A DNA stretch of 64,000 bases from Coniochaeta sp. PMI_546 (Eukaryota; Ascomycota; Sordariomycetes; Coniochaetales; Coniochaetaceae). This document shows positions 1 through 10,568 of this stretch, piece after piece. A program made the translations under genes and the position numbers. Every line of letters begins with the position of its first letter. Position 1 is the first letter of the stretch. Under the pieces are notes generated by a model. It worked only from the letters and a program-made list of their open reading frames with translations. It did no database searches and was not told where the DNA came from. The stretch covers positions 806,001 through 870,000 of the forward strand of contig MU271147.1 of NCBI GenBank assembly GCA_021432605.1, given 5' to 3'.

Positions 1-1
1 T

Positions 2-1009
2 ATCAGCGCGCCTTACCGTCCGGAAAAGCCCAGCCTGATCCAACGCATCCGCTCGTCTATCATACAATGCGAGCTGGAACCAGTCCCGCCAGGTCGCGCT
101 ATCGAGATGGCTCCCTGGCCGTCGCACATCGATGCAAATGGCCGCATCTACTTCCGCGATAACGGCCGTCCAGAGTACGACCGTTTGAAAGACGAGAACA
201 TAGTCCCTGATGTCCTTTTCTATGCCACTGGCTACACTCAAACCTTCCCGTTCCTGGACGGGGAAACATCAGGCCGACCGTATCCCCACGCTGATGATGC
301 CAACGTGCGGGAGATATGGCATGCCGATGACCCAACCGTGGGCTTTCTCGGATTCATCCGCCCGGCCTTTGGTGCGATTCCAACCTTATCTGAGATGCAG
401 GCTCAGTTATGGATCATGAAGCTCGTAGCCCCAGACCAGATACCGCGACCGCTGGAGCCCAAGGACGAGGGGCACTACAGGCTCCGTCCACCGCCAGGTG
501 CGCGGATCAACTATGGTGTCGACCATGAGACCTATGCTTACCAGCTTGCGCTGGATATCGGGTCCGCCCCGTCGTTTACTGAGGTCGTTGCCGCGGGGTG
601 GAAAGCCAGTCGCGGCGGGAATGGTCTGTGGTGGAAGCTACCCGTTATCTGGGCGGCTGGAGCGCAGTTCAACGCCAAGTTCCGGATGAGAGGGCCGTAT
701 AAGTGGGATGGTGCGGTTAATGTCCTGGGCGTCGAGCTATGGGAGACCATCTCTCGACGTGGGGGATTTCTGGGTGAGTACCCGAGATACCGTCGTTATA
801 TCACGGTAGACGAGACGCTGACCCTAAGAGCAGGCAACTTCACGCTTGCTGTCATCCCCATCGTCTTCCTCGGCACGATCAACCTGGGGCTCTACGTCTA
901 TAGTGCCGTGGTGGATACTGCCGCGACTGTATTCCGCGTTGTGACCAGCCCTTTCGCATTGCTGTCGCGGAAGAAGGAGTCTCGGAGTAATGATTACGTG
1001 CGCATTTGA
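2..1009 (+). CDS. Flavin-containing monooxygenase, 3' part (5' end outside window)
   Basis: The frame is open from base 2 through the first in-frame ATG (107) to a TGA at 1007-1009, giving 335 residues with no start inside the window. The stretch FYATGYTQTFPFL is the FATGY-type signature of NADPH/FAD-dependent flavin monooxygenases (dimethylaniline monooxygenase-like); these oxygenate a soft N or S atom or act as Baeyer-Villiger enzymes. The N-terminal FAD-binding GxGxxG motif would lie upstream, beyond the window edge. A hydrophobic segment near the C-terminus (about 50 to 20 residues from the end) suggests anchoring to an internal membrane, as in many eukaryotic FMOs. No intron is needed in the visible part. 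The family is clear from the signature; the substrate cannot be inferred. Confidence 0.85.
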   Translation: MSAPYRPEKPSLIQRIRSSIIQCELEPVPPGRAIEMAPWPSHIDANGRIYFRDNGRPEYDRLKDENIVPDVLFYATGYTQTFPFLDGETSGRPYPHADDANVREIWHADDPTVGFLGFIRPAFGAIPTLSEMQAQLWIMKLVAPDQIPRPLEPKDEGHYRLRPPPGARINYGVDHETYAYQLALDIGSAPSFTEVVAAGWKASRGGNGLWWKLPVIWAAGAQFNAKFRMRGPYKWDGAVNVLGVELWETISRRGGFLGEYPRYRRYITVDETLTLRAGNFTLAVIPIVFLGTINLGLYVYSAVVDTAATVFRVVTSPFALLSRKKESRSNDYVRI

Positions 1010-1476
1010 TACCCCTGGCATGCGTTACTGCCCAGCAAGAGACCGGTTTCTTTCTTTTTTCGCGAATCTGCGAATACGTGTTGGAGCGGGGTTTGGCATA
1101 TGCTTTAGGAATCTGTCAGCTCCTCGTAGCTGTCTCTGAGCGTCCCCCTCTGTGATGCAACGACGTGAAAGATTGGTGATAATTGACGATGCGTTACCAG
1201 AGGAAGAGGGCGACGGATGAGGATGAGAGCACGAGCATAGGTACCTTAATAAGGTACCTTAGTACATCGATATGTACCTTAAGCGGGTGGATGCAGAAGC
1301 GATTAGCGCTTACTAAAATGGTTAGCGTGGAGATAATTGATAACGTTGCGTGACCGGCGACCAGCCTCCCGCAATGCCGAGGTACGTACCATTTCGCAGT
1401 CATCAACTTCCATGATTCTGCGTCTCATTCCTCAGCACCTCCTGAGGATCACCTCGGAATCAGCGAGCACTCAACG
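1010..1476. other. Intergenic, 467 nt
   Basis: No coding region seen. Bases 1241-1257 form a near-perfect palindrome (gtacctta, one base, taaggtac), followed by a further tacctta copy at 1275-1281. The same motif recurs in other intergenic stretches of this window. This gap also holds the promoter of the M28 aminopeptidase. Confidence 0.6.
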
Positions 1477-3143
1477 ATGTCATCAATATTGCGGTTCGTA
1501 AGTATCGCAGCTCTGGGGGGCGTCTGCGCTCTCCAGGTGACCTTGGGACAAGATCCCGCAGCACAAGGCCCTCTTGGTGTCCATAGCCACAAGAGCAACA
1601 AGCCACTGGTTGATACCGAAGCGCTTCAAGCTGCCATTAAGGTTGAGAACCTTGTGGCACGGGCCGAAGATCTGTACAAGATTGCCCAACTGGGGGAACC
1701 CGAGTATAATCATCCCACGCGGGTAATTGGCAGTGCAGGTAAGTTTCTTTCCCACCTGTCTGTCGCCCTGTCGCGAAAGATCTATGTTGAAGGGCTGTCG
1801 GATCTGATGACTCATGCAGGACACTGGGCGACATTGTCATACATCTATGCTGCCCTTGCGGACCTGGGTGATTATTATACCATTCTCAACCAGTCATTTC
1901 CGGCAGTCTCGGGCAATGTCTGGGAGTACCGTCTAGTCTTGGGTAATGATCTTCCGAAGTCGGCTTCTCCGATGGGCCTGACACCGCCAACCAAGAACAA
2001 GCAGCCCGTCTATGGAGACTTGGTTCTTGTCGAGAATGAAGGCTGCAGTGCGGAGGACTACCCGGAAACTGTCAAGGGCAATATTGCCTTCATCCTCCGC
2101 GGCGAATGTTCTTTCGGCGCCAAGTCGGAGCTGGCTGGCAAGGCCGGTGCCGTCGCAGCCATCGTCTACAACTACGAAAAGGGCGATGTTCATGGCACGC
2201 TCGGATCACCATCACCGCACCATGTTGCTACCTTTGGTCTCTCTCTCGAGGATGCGCAACCGGTTGTCGAGAAACTCAAGGCTGGGAAGACTGTTGACGC
2301 GATTGCCTTCATCGACGCTGATGTGGAGTCTATCCTGACCACCAACATCATCGCGCAGACTGTGGAAGGCGACCAGGACAACTGCGTCATGCTCGGCGGG
2401 CACAGTGATAGCGTCGCTGAGGGACCGGGTATCAACGACGACGGTTCGGGGTCTTTGACCGTCCTGGAGGTCGCGACACAGCTTACCAAGTTTAGCGTGA
2501 ACAACTGCGTGCGATTCGCGTGGTGGGCGGCTGAGGAGGAAGGCTTGTTGGGTTCCGACTACTATGTATCAACACTGTCTCCCGAAGAGAACCGAAGAAC
2601 CCGTCTCTTTTTAGATTATGACATGTTAGGCTCTCCGAACTACGCTTTCCAAGTGTACAACGCCACCAACGATGCGAACCCGGCCGGATCCCAGGAGCTG
2701 AGGGACTTGTACGTGGAGTGGTACAAAGCGCACGACCTGAACTACACCTTCATCCCATTTGACGGCCGCAGTGATTACGACGGTTTCATCAGAAACGGCA
2801 TTCCTGCCGGCGGTATCGCAACTGGCGCTGAGGGCGTCAAGACGGAGGAGGAGGCTGCCATGTTCGGCGGCAAGGCCGGGGACTGGTATGACCCTTGCTA
2901 CCACCAGCTTTGCGACACTGTCGCCAATGTCAACCTGACTGCTTGGGAGGTGAACTCCAAGGTAAGGCGCTGTGCGGCATCCTACCTGCTGGAGCCTCGT
3001 GCTAACATTGAGCGTAGCTGGTTGCACATTCGGTCGCTACCTTTGCCGTCTCCTTCAAGGGCTTCCCGGAACGCACTGATGAGGCGACCGTTGGCGCCTA
3101 CGAGAAAAGTGTCAAATACAAAGGCCACAAACTCATCATGTAG
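1477..3143 (+). CDS. Secreted M28 zinc aminopeptidase (leucine aminopeptidase 2 / aminopeptidase Y type) with PA domain
   Basis: Three exons join across introns 1739-1819 and 2962-3017 to give 509 residues, the usual size of fungal Lap2-type enzymes. The protein has a signal peptide, a protease-associated (PA) insert around residues 150-250, and an M28 catalytic domain. Visible zinc and catalytic residues are the His in GGHSDSV (about residue 282), the Asp in GINDDGSGS, the Glu pair in WWAAEEEG (about 326) and the His in YHQLCDTV near the end. It should remove N-terminal residues from peptides outside the cell or in the vacuole. The first intron is 81 nt (27 codons) with no stop, so it can be read through; I treat it as an intron because it has GTAAGT and TGCAG borders and interrupts a conserved stretch. 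Skipping the second splice would destroy the C-terminus, which after splicing runs through KLVAHSVATFAVSF. Confidence 0.92.
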
Positions 3144-3553
3144 AGTCTAGTAGCATACTTGTGTTTGCCCTGTCGGACGGAGCATTGCCACGGCGTTTCC
3201 GGATGCGATCTAAGCTGCATACAATGTATCATTTATGTACTTCCTCTTCCCACGTTGCATGTTGATAGCGGTGTACAAATAGAGGCATGAGTGTTCACGT
3301 ATGGCGTGTAGATAACTTTGCGTGTGTTTCTTCAAATACTAGTACTGTGTATATCTGTGCTCGCAAACGAGACCAATCATTACCACGTCCTTGCGCAAAG
3401 CTGGTGATATGTTGTTCGTATATGAGTGGTTCCGATGTCGTGAGACCGGACATCGTGTCGATGCGCTGTGCCCAAGGGGGAGCCGTCCGCAGTAACGCTT
3501 GCAAATCCTGATCTCCACACTCATCACTGCCAACCTGGCGACAAAAGTATCGT

Positions 3554-3652
3554 CGACGATGGCAAGACTCGAACCTGCGAGTTTTAGACTGGAACTCGCT
3601 GCTCTTCCGAGGAAGGTAGGAGGACCACACGCTACCATTGCGCCACACCGCC
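3554..3652 (-). tRNA. tRNA, probably tRNA-Arg(CCT), with intron
   Basis: On the minus strand the sequence starts GGCGGTG and ends CATCGTC plus discriminator G. These pair over all seven acceptor positions (two G-T wobbles). The D-arm carries an A-box (TGGCGCAATGG) and the T-arm GCAGG-TTCGAGT-CTTGC is a B-box with a paired stem. After the D-arm comes TGGTC CTCCTA, which puts CCT at positions 34-36 behind the invariant T33 and before A37. The gene spans 99 nt against about 73 expected, so an intron of roughly 25 nt after position 37 is implied. The 3' half of the anticodon stem pairs imperfectly in every arrangement I tried, so the exact intron ends and the anticodon are less certain than the gene itself. 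Confidence 0.62.
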
Positions 3653-4679
3653 AAGATCTGGTTGACGCCGGTGCTGACTCGGGCAACTGCATAAGTACCC
3701 AAGCAAGCCTCTTCTCTTCGGCTCTGGCCTGGCGCGACGCGAATTCTGGCTTTTTGAAGTGCCGAATCGGGTTGTGCAAGGCACGTCTACATGACAAGCA
3801 CCGGCGGCCAAGTACTTGCTCAAAAATACACCAGTCAATGAGGTACCTTACTTGGTACCTTACCAGATCTGTGTTCAAGCTTGCGACCAGAGACGGAAAC
3901 ATTTATCTAGAGGTGTTACCAGAGGTACTTTGCGTCACGATTGACAGATGTTACCCCAGCGACTCCACTATCCGTCGTCCTGTGTGGTAAACACCGCAGT
4001 AAGTTGTGATCGGCACGGTTTGGTCTGGTCTGGAAGCTGCATTCTGTGTGCTTTGTTACGTATGGGGAATTCTCGGGCGGTGCTTTATAAGCTGGGCGAG
4101 ACCTACTGCAGCAGTACAGGCAAGCCCGCGCTCAAAGCTCAGGAAGAAAGCTGTGACCGATGAACAGCAGCGATTGCTACTACGGATCCTGGTGAATCAA
4201 TCGCATGCCTGATCAGTGACGAATATAAAAGGTACTCTGACGTTGAATAAGGTAACAAGGCAGGCAGCAATTCCCCTCCCCGGCGTTGCCTGGCCAGATG
4301 CAAGGAATAGCTTCGTGGCTAAAGTGCCTAAGGTACCTACTGTGAAGGGGTGGCACTGCCCCCGTATTTGCCTTGCGGATTCTGGTGAGGAGGCTGGATG
4401 ATCTTGGACTCATGAGCTTCCTACTTTGGCAGGAGCCTCAATGCACCTCTGTACTGGAAGGCACCTGCTTCCACCTGGGGGGCCGCAAGTAGCGAGCCGG
4501 CGAATGGGCGGCTTCCGCTTGATTGAATCTTGGCCTGTGTATCATAGTACGACTAATTCCCGCGTCATACCGCAATATCAAATGCAACATACCCTACCCT
4601 TACCTGCCGTGCAATACATCACCGCCCTTAATGCGGATGCGTCCGCAAGCAGCCTGTGATCCCGATGGAGGAGCCAACC

Positions 4680-4687
4680 TATATAAG
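4680..4687 (+). promoter_or_regulatory. TATA box of the S10 carboxypeptidase gene
   Basis: The sequence tatataag lies about 140 nt upstream of the ATG at 4822, a normal distance for a filamentous fungal gene. It is the only such element between the tRNA and the gene. Confidence 0.5.
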
Positions 4688-4821
4688 ACAGAACCTGCGC
4701 ATCCACAACGCCTCTGCCGGAGAGATATCTCTTGGCAGGGGTCTTGGATGCGCTCCTCGAATGACCATTGGCTACTTATTGACCAACGTCTGACTAGTAG
4801 CTGTCAATACTTACCTTGATC

Positions 4822-6873
4822 ATGAAGCTGGCAACAATTTTTTCGTCTCTGCTCCTATCGACCGCCGCGGTCGAAGGTGCTTTTGATACGCATTACCTGA
4901 ATGACAGAAGAAGAGCCAAGCGCGACGACCGCCACAAGACATCCGACCGTCCCATACTGCCCAAACGACAGGTGACGACTTCGCCGTTCAATAACGCCAA
5001 CACAACCAGTAAAAATCCCCAGCAGCTCTCGGTTTTGCTGGGCACTGACATCACCCGCAGAGTTCGCCGTCAATGGCAGCGCAATACCAGAGGTTCATTT
5101 CGATGCCGGAGAGTCCTATGCCGGACAACTGCCCATCGGCGGCCAAAGCGACGGGAAGTTGTACTTCTGGTTCTGGCCAACCACAAATCCGGATCAGCCA
5201 AAGGAGATCGTGATCTGGCTCAATGGAGGCGTAAGAACTGCCCTTCGCCTTCTGGTTATTGAGCAAAAAACAGCTAACAGTTTGGTAGCCCGGATGCTCA
5301 TCCCTCGAGGGCTTCCTCCAGGAGAACGGCCCGATCTCATGGCAGAGTGGCACGTACAAGCCAGTTGAGAATCCCTGGAGCTGGCACCACATCACCAATG
5401 TTGTCTGGATTGAGCAGCCCGTCGGCACCGGCTTCTCGACCGGTTCGGTCACAGTCCACAACGAGGACGAGCTGGCTCAGCAGTTCATGGGTTTCTGGAA
5501 GAATTTCATCAATACCTTCAACATGCAGGGGTACAAGGTCTATGTTACGGGAGAATCATATGCGTTAGTGGCCGTCCCTGCCCCTGCAGTCCTTCCCTGC
5601 TGTGCTGCATTTAAGTAGTACTAACATGTGTCACTCAAGCGGCATGTACGTCCCGTATATCTCCTCCAACTTCCTGGACGCCAACGACACGACCTACTTC
5701 AACTTAAAGGGAATGCATATCTATGACCCGTCCATCACCGACTACATGGTAGCCACCACCATCCCCACCAATTATTTCGTCGACTACTGGTCGCCTGTCT
5801 TCCCCTTCAACGACACAACACGGACCCAGCTGAAGAACCTGTCCGCGACATGCGGCTTCGACGCCTACATGGACAAGTACCTCACGTTCCCCCCCGCAGG
5901 ACCGCAGCCCGCGATCCCTCCCGGATATCACGCCAACGGCTCCAGGATCCGCGGTTGCGCGGCTGACGACCTCGTTTACTATGCCTCTACCGATCTCAAC
6001 CCGGGCTGGAACATCTACCAGATCACCCAGCTGCTTCCTCTGATGGAAGATGTCTTGGGCTTTCCCTTCTCAGATTTCTACACCCCACCCGGGTTGGAAA
6101 TTTACTTCAACCGCACGGACGTGAAGAAGGCCATCAATGCGCCGCTAGACGTCGACTGGGCCATCTGCTCCAACATCGATGTCTTTGTAGACGGTAACGA
6201 CAATTCGGATCCATCGTCTCTCCGCGCTATACCCAGTGTCATCGACCGCACTGGCAATGTGATGATTTCACACGGACTTAACGACTTTGTGCTGGTGGCC
6301 AACGGCACCCTGCTCGCGATTCAGAACATGACCTTTGGCGGAAAGTTAGGCTTCCAGGAGAGGCCCTCCTCGCCACTCTTCGTCCCACATCACCCGAATC
6401 CGGACCTAGCCTCCGCGAGCGGACAGGGTGTCCTAGGCACCACGCACACCGAGCGGGGCCTGACCTGGAGTCTGATCACGCTGACGGGACACATGGTGCC
6501 TGGCTGGCAGGCGGCCGTGGCTTACCGGCAGCTCGAGTTCTTGCTCGGCCGCGTCGACAGTCTAAGCAGTACTAAGCCGTTAAGCAACTACGCCAATGCG
6601 ACACAGCCGGCTGCGGACACCCTGGGACTTGGTGTTGGGCCTGTATTGGGCTCGGTTGCGAATGGCACCTCCAGCAGTGGGAACGGGAGTGCACCGGGCG
6701 GTGGGACGGTTTCGGGTGAGGTCACCGCTACTGATAGACACGACCGTATGCCGTGATAATGGACAGGCTAACATGTCAACCCCGTAGGGAACGACGCCCC
6801 TTACGTGACACCATCCTTAGCTGTTGTCTCGACGATCCTTTGCGCCGTGTTGGCTTTCTATGGGCTGCTGTAA
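4822..6873 (+). CDS. Secreted serine carboxypeptidase (family S10), probably GPI-anchored
   Basis: Five exons join across introns 5009-5060, 5231-5288, 5564-5639 and 6716-6787 (597 residues). The N-terminus is a signal peptide followed by a dibasic-rich propeptide. The S10 hallmarks fall at splice joins: NGG/PGCSS across intron 2 and GESYA/G across intron 3, giving the nucleophile at about Ser209. Catalytic Asp (about 426, in HGLNDFVL) and His (about 495, in TGHMVPGW) are present. The enzyme removes C-terminal residues from peptides at acid pH. After the catalytic domain comes a Ser/Gly/Thr-rich tail. The last exon, reached only by splicing intron 4, adds a hydrophobic end ([14 protein letters not shown]) typical of a GPI signal; without this splice the protein would stop after a charged tail. 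Intron 3 carries a TACTAAC branch point at about 5618. The neighbouring M28 aminopeptidase suggests complementary extracellular peptide digestion. Confidence 0.93.
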
Positions 6874-7078
6874 ATTCGGCGTGAAGGCTGGTCCGCCAAC
6901 CTGTCCAGCTGAATGACTCAGTACACACTTCGCTGAGCAGTCTAAACATTATCATTAAAAGTATATAAAGGAGCGTATCTGTATGGGTATCACAAGCCTC
7001 TAAAAATTTACATCACCGCTAGCCACTCAAACGTCCAGAAGAAGCCCATGGGATCGTGATAAAAAGCCTTAGATTGCT

Positions 7079-8205
7079 TTACCCCTGGAGAACAGCAAAA
7101 CACCAATCTGGTGCGACCTTGTGCCCCGTCTTGAGGTCGCCCTTCATCCAGCATTGATGGTCGGCTCCCACATCCCCAGATTCGATGCCCCAGGCGCACC
7201 CGGTACAGCCGTACGTACCGGCGCAATTGCCCATGCAGTCCGCAAAGCTGAACGTAGGCTTGTTTGCCAGGTCGACCGCTTCTGAGCCGCCACTGTAGTC
7301 GATGCCGCAGAGCCGCAAGAAACTCTTGTTGGAGCCTGGGACTTGGTATATCGTGTTGTTTATGAAGGGGCAGTCGGTGGCTGCTGTTGGAATAGGAGAG
7401 GCTGAGGAGGTGGTGGACGACGAGGATGAGGAGGAAATTGGGGCCGCAGGAGTGGTAGCAGTACCCGAAGCTGTAGGGACAGTAGAGCTGTAATCAGGTT
7501 AGAAGACGATTGTCTCCTCGGGCAAAGAGGTACGGGACGCCACGGTACTTACCTAGAACTGGTAGTCGGGGGCTTCGGATCCTGTATCGACTTCTTTCCT
7601 ACGCCCACGCCCACACCAACACCGACCGCTATCCCGAGCACCAGTAGGGCAACGGCAGCAACGGCAAAGACGAACATCCGTCTCTTCAGCCCGCAGATAG
7701 GTTCGTGCCTTGATGATTTCCTCCGAGGATCCGGCGGCGGAATAGTCATAGCCGTCTCCAATGCGATCGTCGAACTCCTGCCCGGTCGCCGCGGCAGCGG
7801 GCTGCCGACATATCCATCTTCTTTCTCGCGTTCCCTGTACTCGGGCGGGGTCGGCGTCGGTTCCCGGTAGAAGGTGTACTGCGACGGGTTGTCGGCCACC
7901 TCTTTCGACCAGAAAGATGGGGCAGGGCCGGGGCGCCGGATACGCGAGCGCCCTACGCGGACATCGGAGGTGGAGGTCGGCGGGTGGTAGACCTCGAGAC
8001 CGGGCTGTTCCTCGGCTAGAGGGACCGCGCGAGGCCGTCCCAGCTGGTGGCTACGCCGAGACTGTGAGTGCGGCGACTGGACGCCGCGAGAGCGAGAGCT
8101 TGTCGAGGGCTGCGAGGACGAGTCTTCGCTCGGTGGTGGCTGCGGCGATGGTGTCGGCACCGGGCTCGCTGACGCTGGTCCGGGTCGTGGATGATTTGGG
8201 TTCAT
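7079..8205 (-). CDS. Single-pass membrane protein with extracellular cysteine-rich PAN/Apple-like domain
   Basis: Two exons join across intron 7488-7552 (minus-strand GTAAGT...TTACAG), giving 353 residues. The order is a Pro/Ser/Arg-rich N-terminal half (1-170) with no signal peptide, one strong transmembrane helix at about 177-203 ending in a Gly-Val repeat, a Ser/Thr/Pro stalk, and a C-terminal domain of about 95 residues. The last has six cysteines in the pattern DCPF...LRLCGIDYSGG...DCMGNC...GCTGCAWG...QCW...WCF. This resembles the PAN/Apple-like fold seen at the C-terminus of many fungal surface proteins, thought to bind carbohydrate or protein. The basic residues (GLKRR) just before the helix predict the N-terminus inside and the Cys-rich domain outside. 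The family assignment rests on the cysteine pattern; the function is unknown. Confidence 0.8.
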
Positions 8206-8915
8206 TTGCGCATTAGCCGCCCGAATCCCATTGGATCCAGTTCCGCTTGCGACCTGCTCCAGTCGGAAGCTCCGTTGTCTGTACGTGTATCCAATTGTGC
8301 GAAGGAAAGCGCAGAGAAAGAAAAGGGTATCTGGGATGTCGTGGATGTTAAGACCTGGGGGAGACGTCGATCAACGGAGACACACTCCAGCCGCAATTGA
8401 GGGCGTCAGAATGCCAACTGGGAAAAGGAGATATCCTCCCCACTGCCAATGCGCTTGGGAAGCAGTGAAGGTCACCCATGTCGTGCTACCGGCCTCAGAC
8501 CCCGGCCCCGGTAGCGATAGTGTGGGATGGAGCCACAGGACAATCTCGCTGGTGTTGTGCTTTGACCTCCTTGACTGCGAGTGACGCGCTACTGCGGAAT
8601 CACAACGCCTCCATCACGTGTCAAATCAATCGAGAGCTTACCGTTCTTGGCTCTAGCTGCCGTGCAGCCGATCACCGCCCGTTTGCAGATCCGTACTCAA
8701 CATTGAGACAAAGCTTTTCATTACAACAACTTTAGAGAAGTCATACTATCCATCACATCAGAGGGGCTGAGGATTCCAAAAACCCAGCGGAGCATTCTGC
8801 TGAACGATTGGGAAAACACGCTGAAACGAAAGTGCAATGAGACCCAGGACAACAACAGAGCGAATGGCACCTCAACAATGACAACCAATACCAGTAGTCT
8901 TCCTTCCAGGACTTG
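8206..8915. other. Intergenic, 710 nt
   Basis: Lies between the start of the PAN-like gene and the stop of the C2H2 gene, both on the minus strand. No coding sequence is supported. It must contain the promoter of the PAN-like gene and the 3' end of the C2H2 transcript. Confidence 0.5.
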
Positions 8916-9722
8916 CTAGCGCTTAAAGGACCAGGTGGGATCATGGTACTCCTGTATGTGCCTCAAGAGATTATCTTTCCTCGACCTGATTTCCTGTTGG
9001 CAAAAGTGACATTTCAGTATTTTTGCCATGCCATGGGTGGACTCTGTATGACGCCGCATCTCGCGCTGCTCTGCTGTCCGGTGAACGCAACCATCGAATG
9101 GGCACCGGACAGGACAGACATGCTTACGTATGTGCTTCCTAGATGATGGGTCAGTTGGCTGTGTCTTGCTCGGGGAATGCGAAGTACATTACTTTAGAGC
9201 GGAAGGCGTGTCGAATCCGGGGTGATCACAAGGGCCAAGCTCCCAAACGCAGTAGTATTTGCCGTGTCTCCTCTCCTGGTAGAGCTCGGGAGGTGGTAGG
9301 TCAAGCTCTCTAAATTTGCCACCGGCCCAGCCTGTTGACGGTGTTGAGCTACTGTCGGAGCGTGGCGAGCTCTCGACGGAGCTGGTTGATGGATATGTAA
9401 CGATCGAACCATCGGTTGTAAAGGATGGAATAGGAACGAGTTCATGGTCCTGAAGCCCAGAATAGGTGAATGGGGAAAATCCCCCTGTACCTTGGGGACT
9501 CTCAAACTAATGCTCTTGAGCCTGAGCTTCAGTACCATCGTAGAACGAAGACTCATCAGCTTCGTCCTGGACAGATACCCAGCTATCTCCCAAGTCTAGG
9601 TTCTGGCCAAAGTAAGTGGCTGATGGCACGGAGTCGGCGTCATCGTCGAAGGCAGTCTGGTTGTTCAAGTGCGTAGGCCAATTGAAGGTCGAACCTGTGT
9701 TCCAGGGATCGGAGTCATCCAT
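8916..9722 (-). CDS. C2H2 zinc-finger protein (three fingers), spliced
   Basis: The chosen ATG is at 9722. Exons 9722-9579, 9506-9193 and 9138-8916 join across a proposed 72-nt intron (9578-9507) and a 54-nt intron (9192-9139, GTAATG...TCTAG), giving 226 residues. The first half is acidic and Ser-rich (start MDDSDPWNTGSTFNW), like an activation region. The C-terminal third holds three C2H2 units: CVWELGPC...ALKKHIRKH, formed across the second splice; CPVRCPFDGC...MRRHTESTH; and KCHFCQQ...NLLRHIQEYH. The protein ends WSFKR. It is probably a nuclear DNA-binding regulator. The first intron is in frame and ends exactly at a TAG; if it were retained the protein would stop at about residue 71, before all fingers. 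The second splice and the fingers are secure. The first intron and the exact start are less so. Confidence 0.72.
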
Positions 9723-10148
9723 GACTGCCCACCTTATACCCGACTGCGGATGTCAGAACTGCGCCAAGCCAGTGCGGTGGAAGGAGCATACCTATTGTTG
9801 GGAGGTTCGTCTGTCTCTTGCTGGTGTGTCAGACACAGTACCAAGATACTTGCAATTGTCAAGACGGCATGTGGTTTCCATTGTGCTCAGTCGATGGTCG
9901 TATGTGCCGTTATTTGTACTTTGAGGCATGCTGGCATACTGGAACGCGCCCCAACAAGCAGATAGCTCATTGTCTGTCTATTTCTCAAGGCAACCTCGAC
10001 TCAGTCAGGCAATATCGAGGCCCCGCGCTTAGATGTTCAAGGCTGCAATTGTGCCATCAGGTTGGCCCGATTTGAAGCCAGGCAATCCTCAAGAAAGCCT
10101 GGTTCTATCGAGCCGCCAGTCAAGGAATCTCAACGACGAGGCCCACCG
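9723..10148. other. Intergenic, 426 nt
   Basis: Presumed promoter region of the C2H2 gene (minus strand). No supported coding sequence is visible on either strand. Confidence 0.45.
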
Positions 10149-10568
10149 CTAACAGATTGACAGCATGACAGCTGAAGCAAACTGCATGGAAGATGACAAC
10201 GCAGCCACGAACCAGTGGAGTTGTTGTTGGGCGATGGTGGGGGGAAGAACAACTTGATTTGACAACTTTCCACAGGCCGGTCGGGAGAGATAGGCGCGGC
10301 AGAAAATGTCCAGAAACTTGTCTTTACCAAAGTCTGAAATGCTAACACCAAGAGCAACAGGCGGTGAACCCATGAAAATCGCGTCGATGTTCTTTCTTGT
10401 GGCCATGCTGACCAGATGAGACTTGAACTCCGGAAGGCCAGCGTATTGAGCCTGACCTGACACTGCCTTGTCAGGTATCAATGGCGATGCATGAGGCCTC
10501 GAGGTGGAAGTCTGCCTCTTTCTGGTTGCCTCAAACGTGGCCGCGGGCCGGCTTGCAGCAGTCATCAT
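10149..10568 (-). CDS. Hypothetical protein, 139 residues
   Basis: An open frame from ATG 10568 to TAG, in one exon. The N-terminus is Ser/Thr/Arg-rich; the middle is mixed, for example GLPEFKSHLVSMATRKNIDA and DFGKDKFLDIFCRAYL, and looks protein-like. The C-terminus is less convincing and could be intron or untranslated sequence. I recognise no family. It sits between the divergent C2H2 and deaminase genes and overlaps the region where either promoter could lie. Confidence 0.25.
   Translation of the reverse strand: MMTAASRPAATFEATRKRQTSTSRPHASPLIPDKAVSGQAQYAGLPEFKSHLVSMATRKNIDAIFMGSPPVALGVSISDFGKDKFLDIFCRAYLSRPACGKLSNQVVLPPTIAQQQLHWFVAALSSSMQFASAVMLSIC

Larger units (their letters stand above)
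3144..4821. other. Intergenic with one tRNA gene
   Basis: Apart from the tRNA at 3554-3652, no convincing coding sequence is visible. TACCTTA/TAAGGTA motifs occur at 3842-3864 (two tandem ggtacctta copies) and near 4330. A TATA box sits near the right end, upstream of the carboxypeptidase. Confidence 0.55.

Noticed and set aside
3339-3990. Long overlapping frames on both strands around the tRNA (163 and 187 codons)
   Set aside because: They run through the tRNA gene, lack splice or domain evidence and have unusual composition; chance frames.
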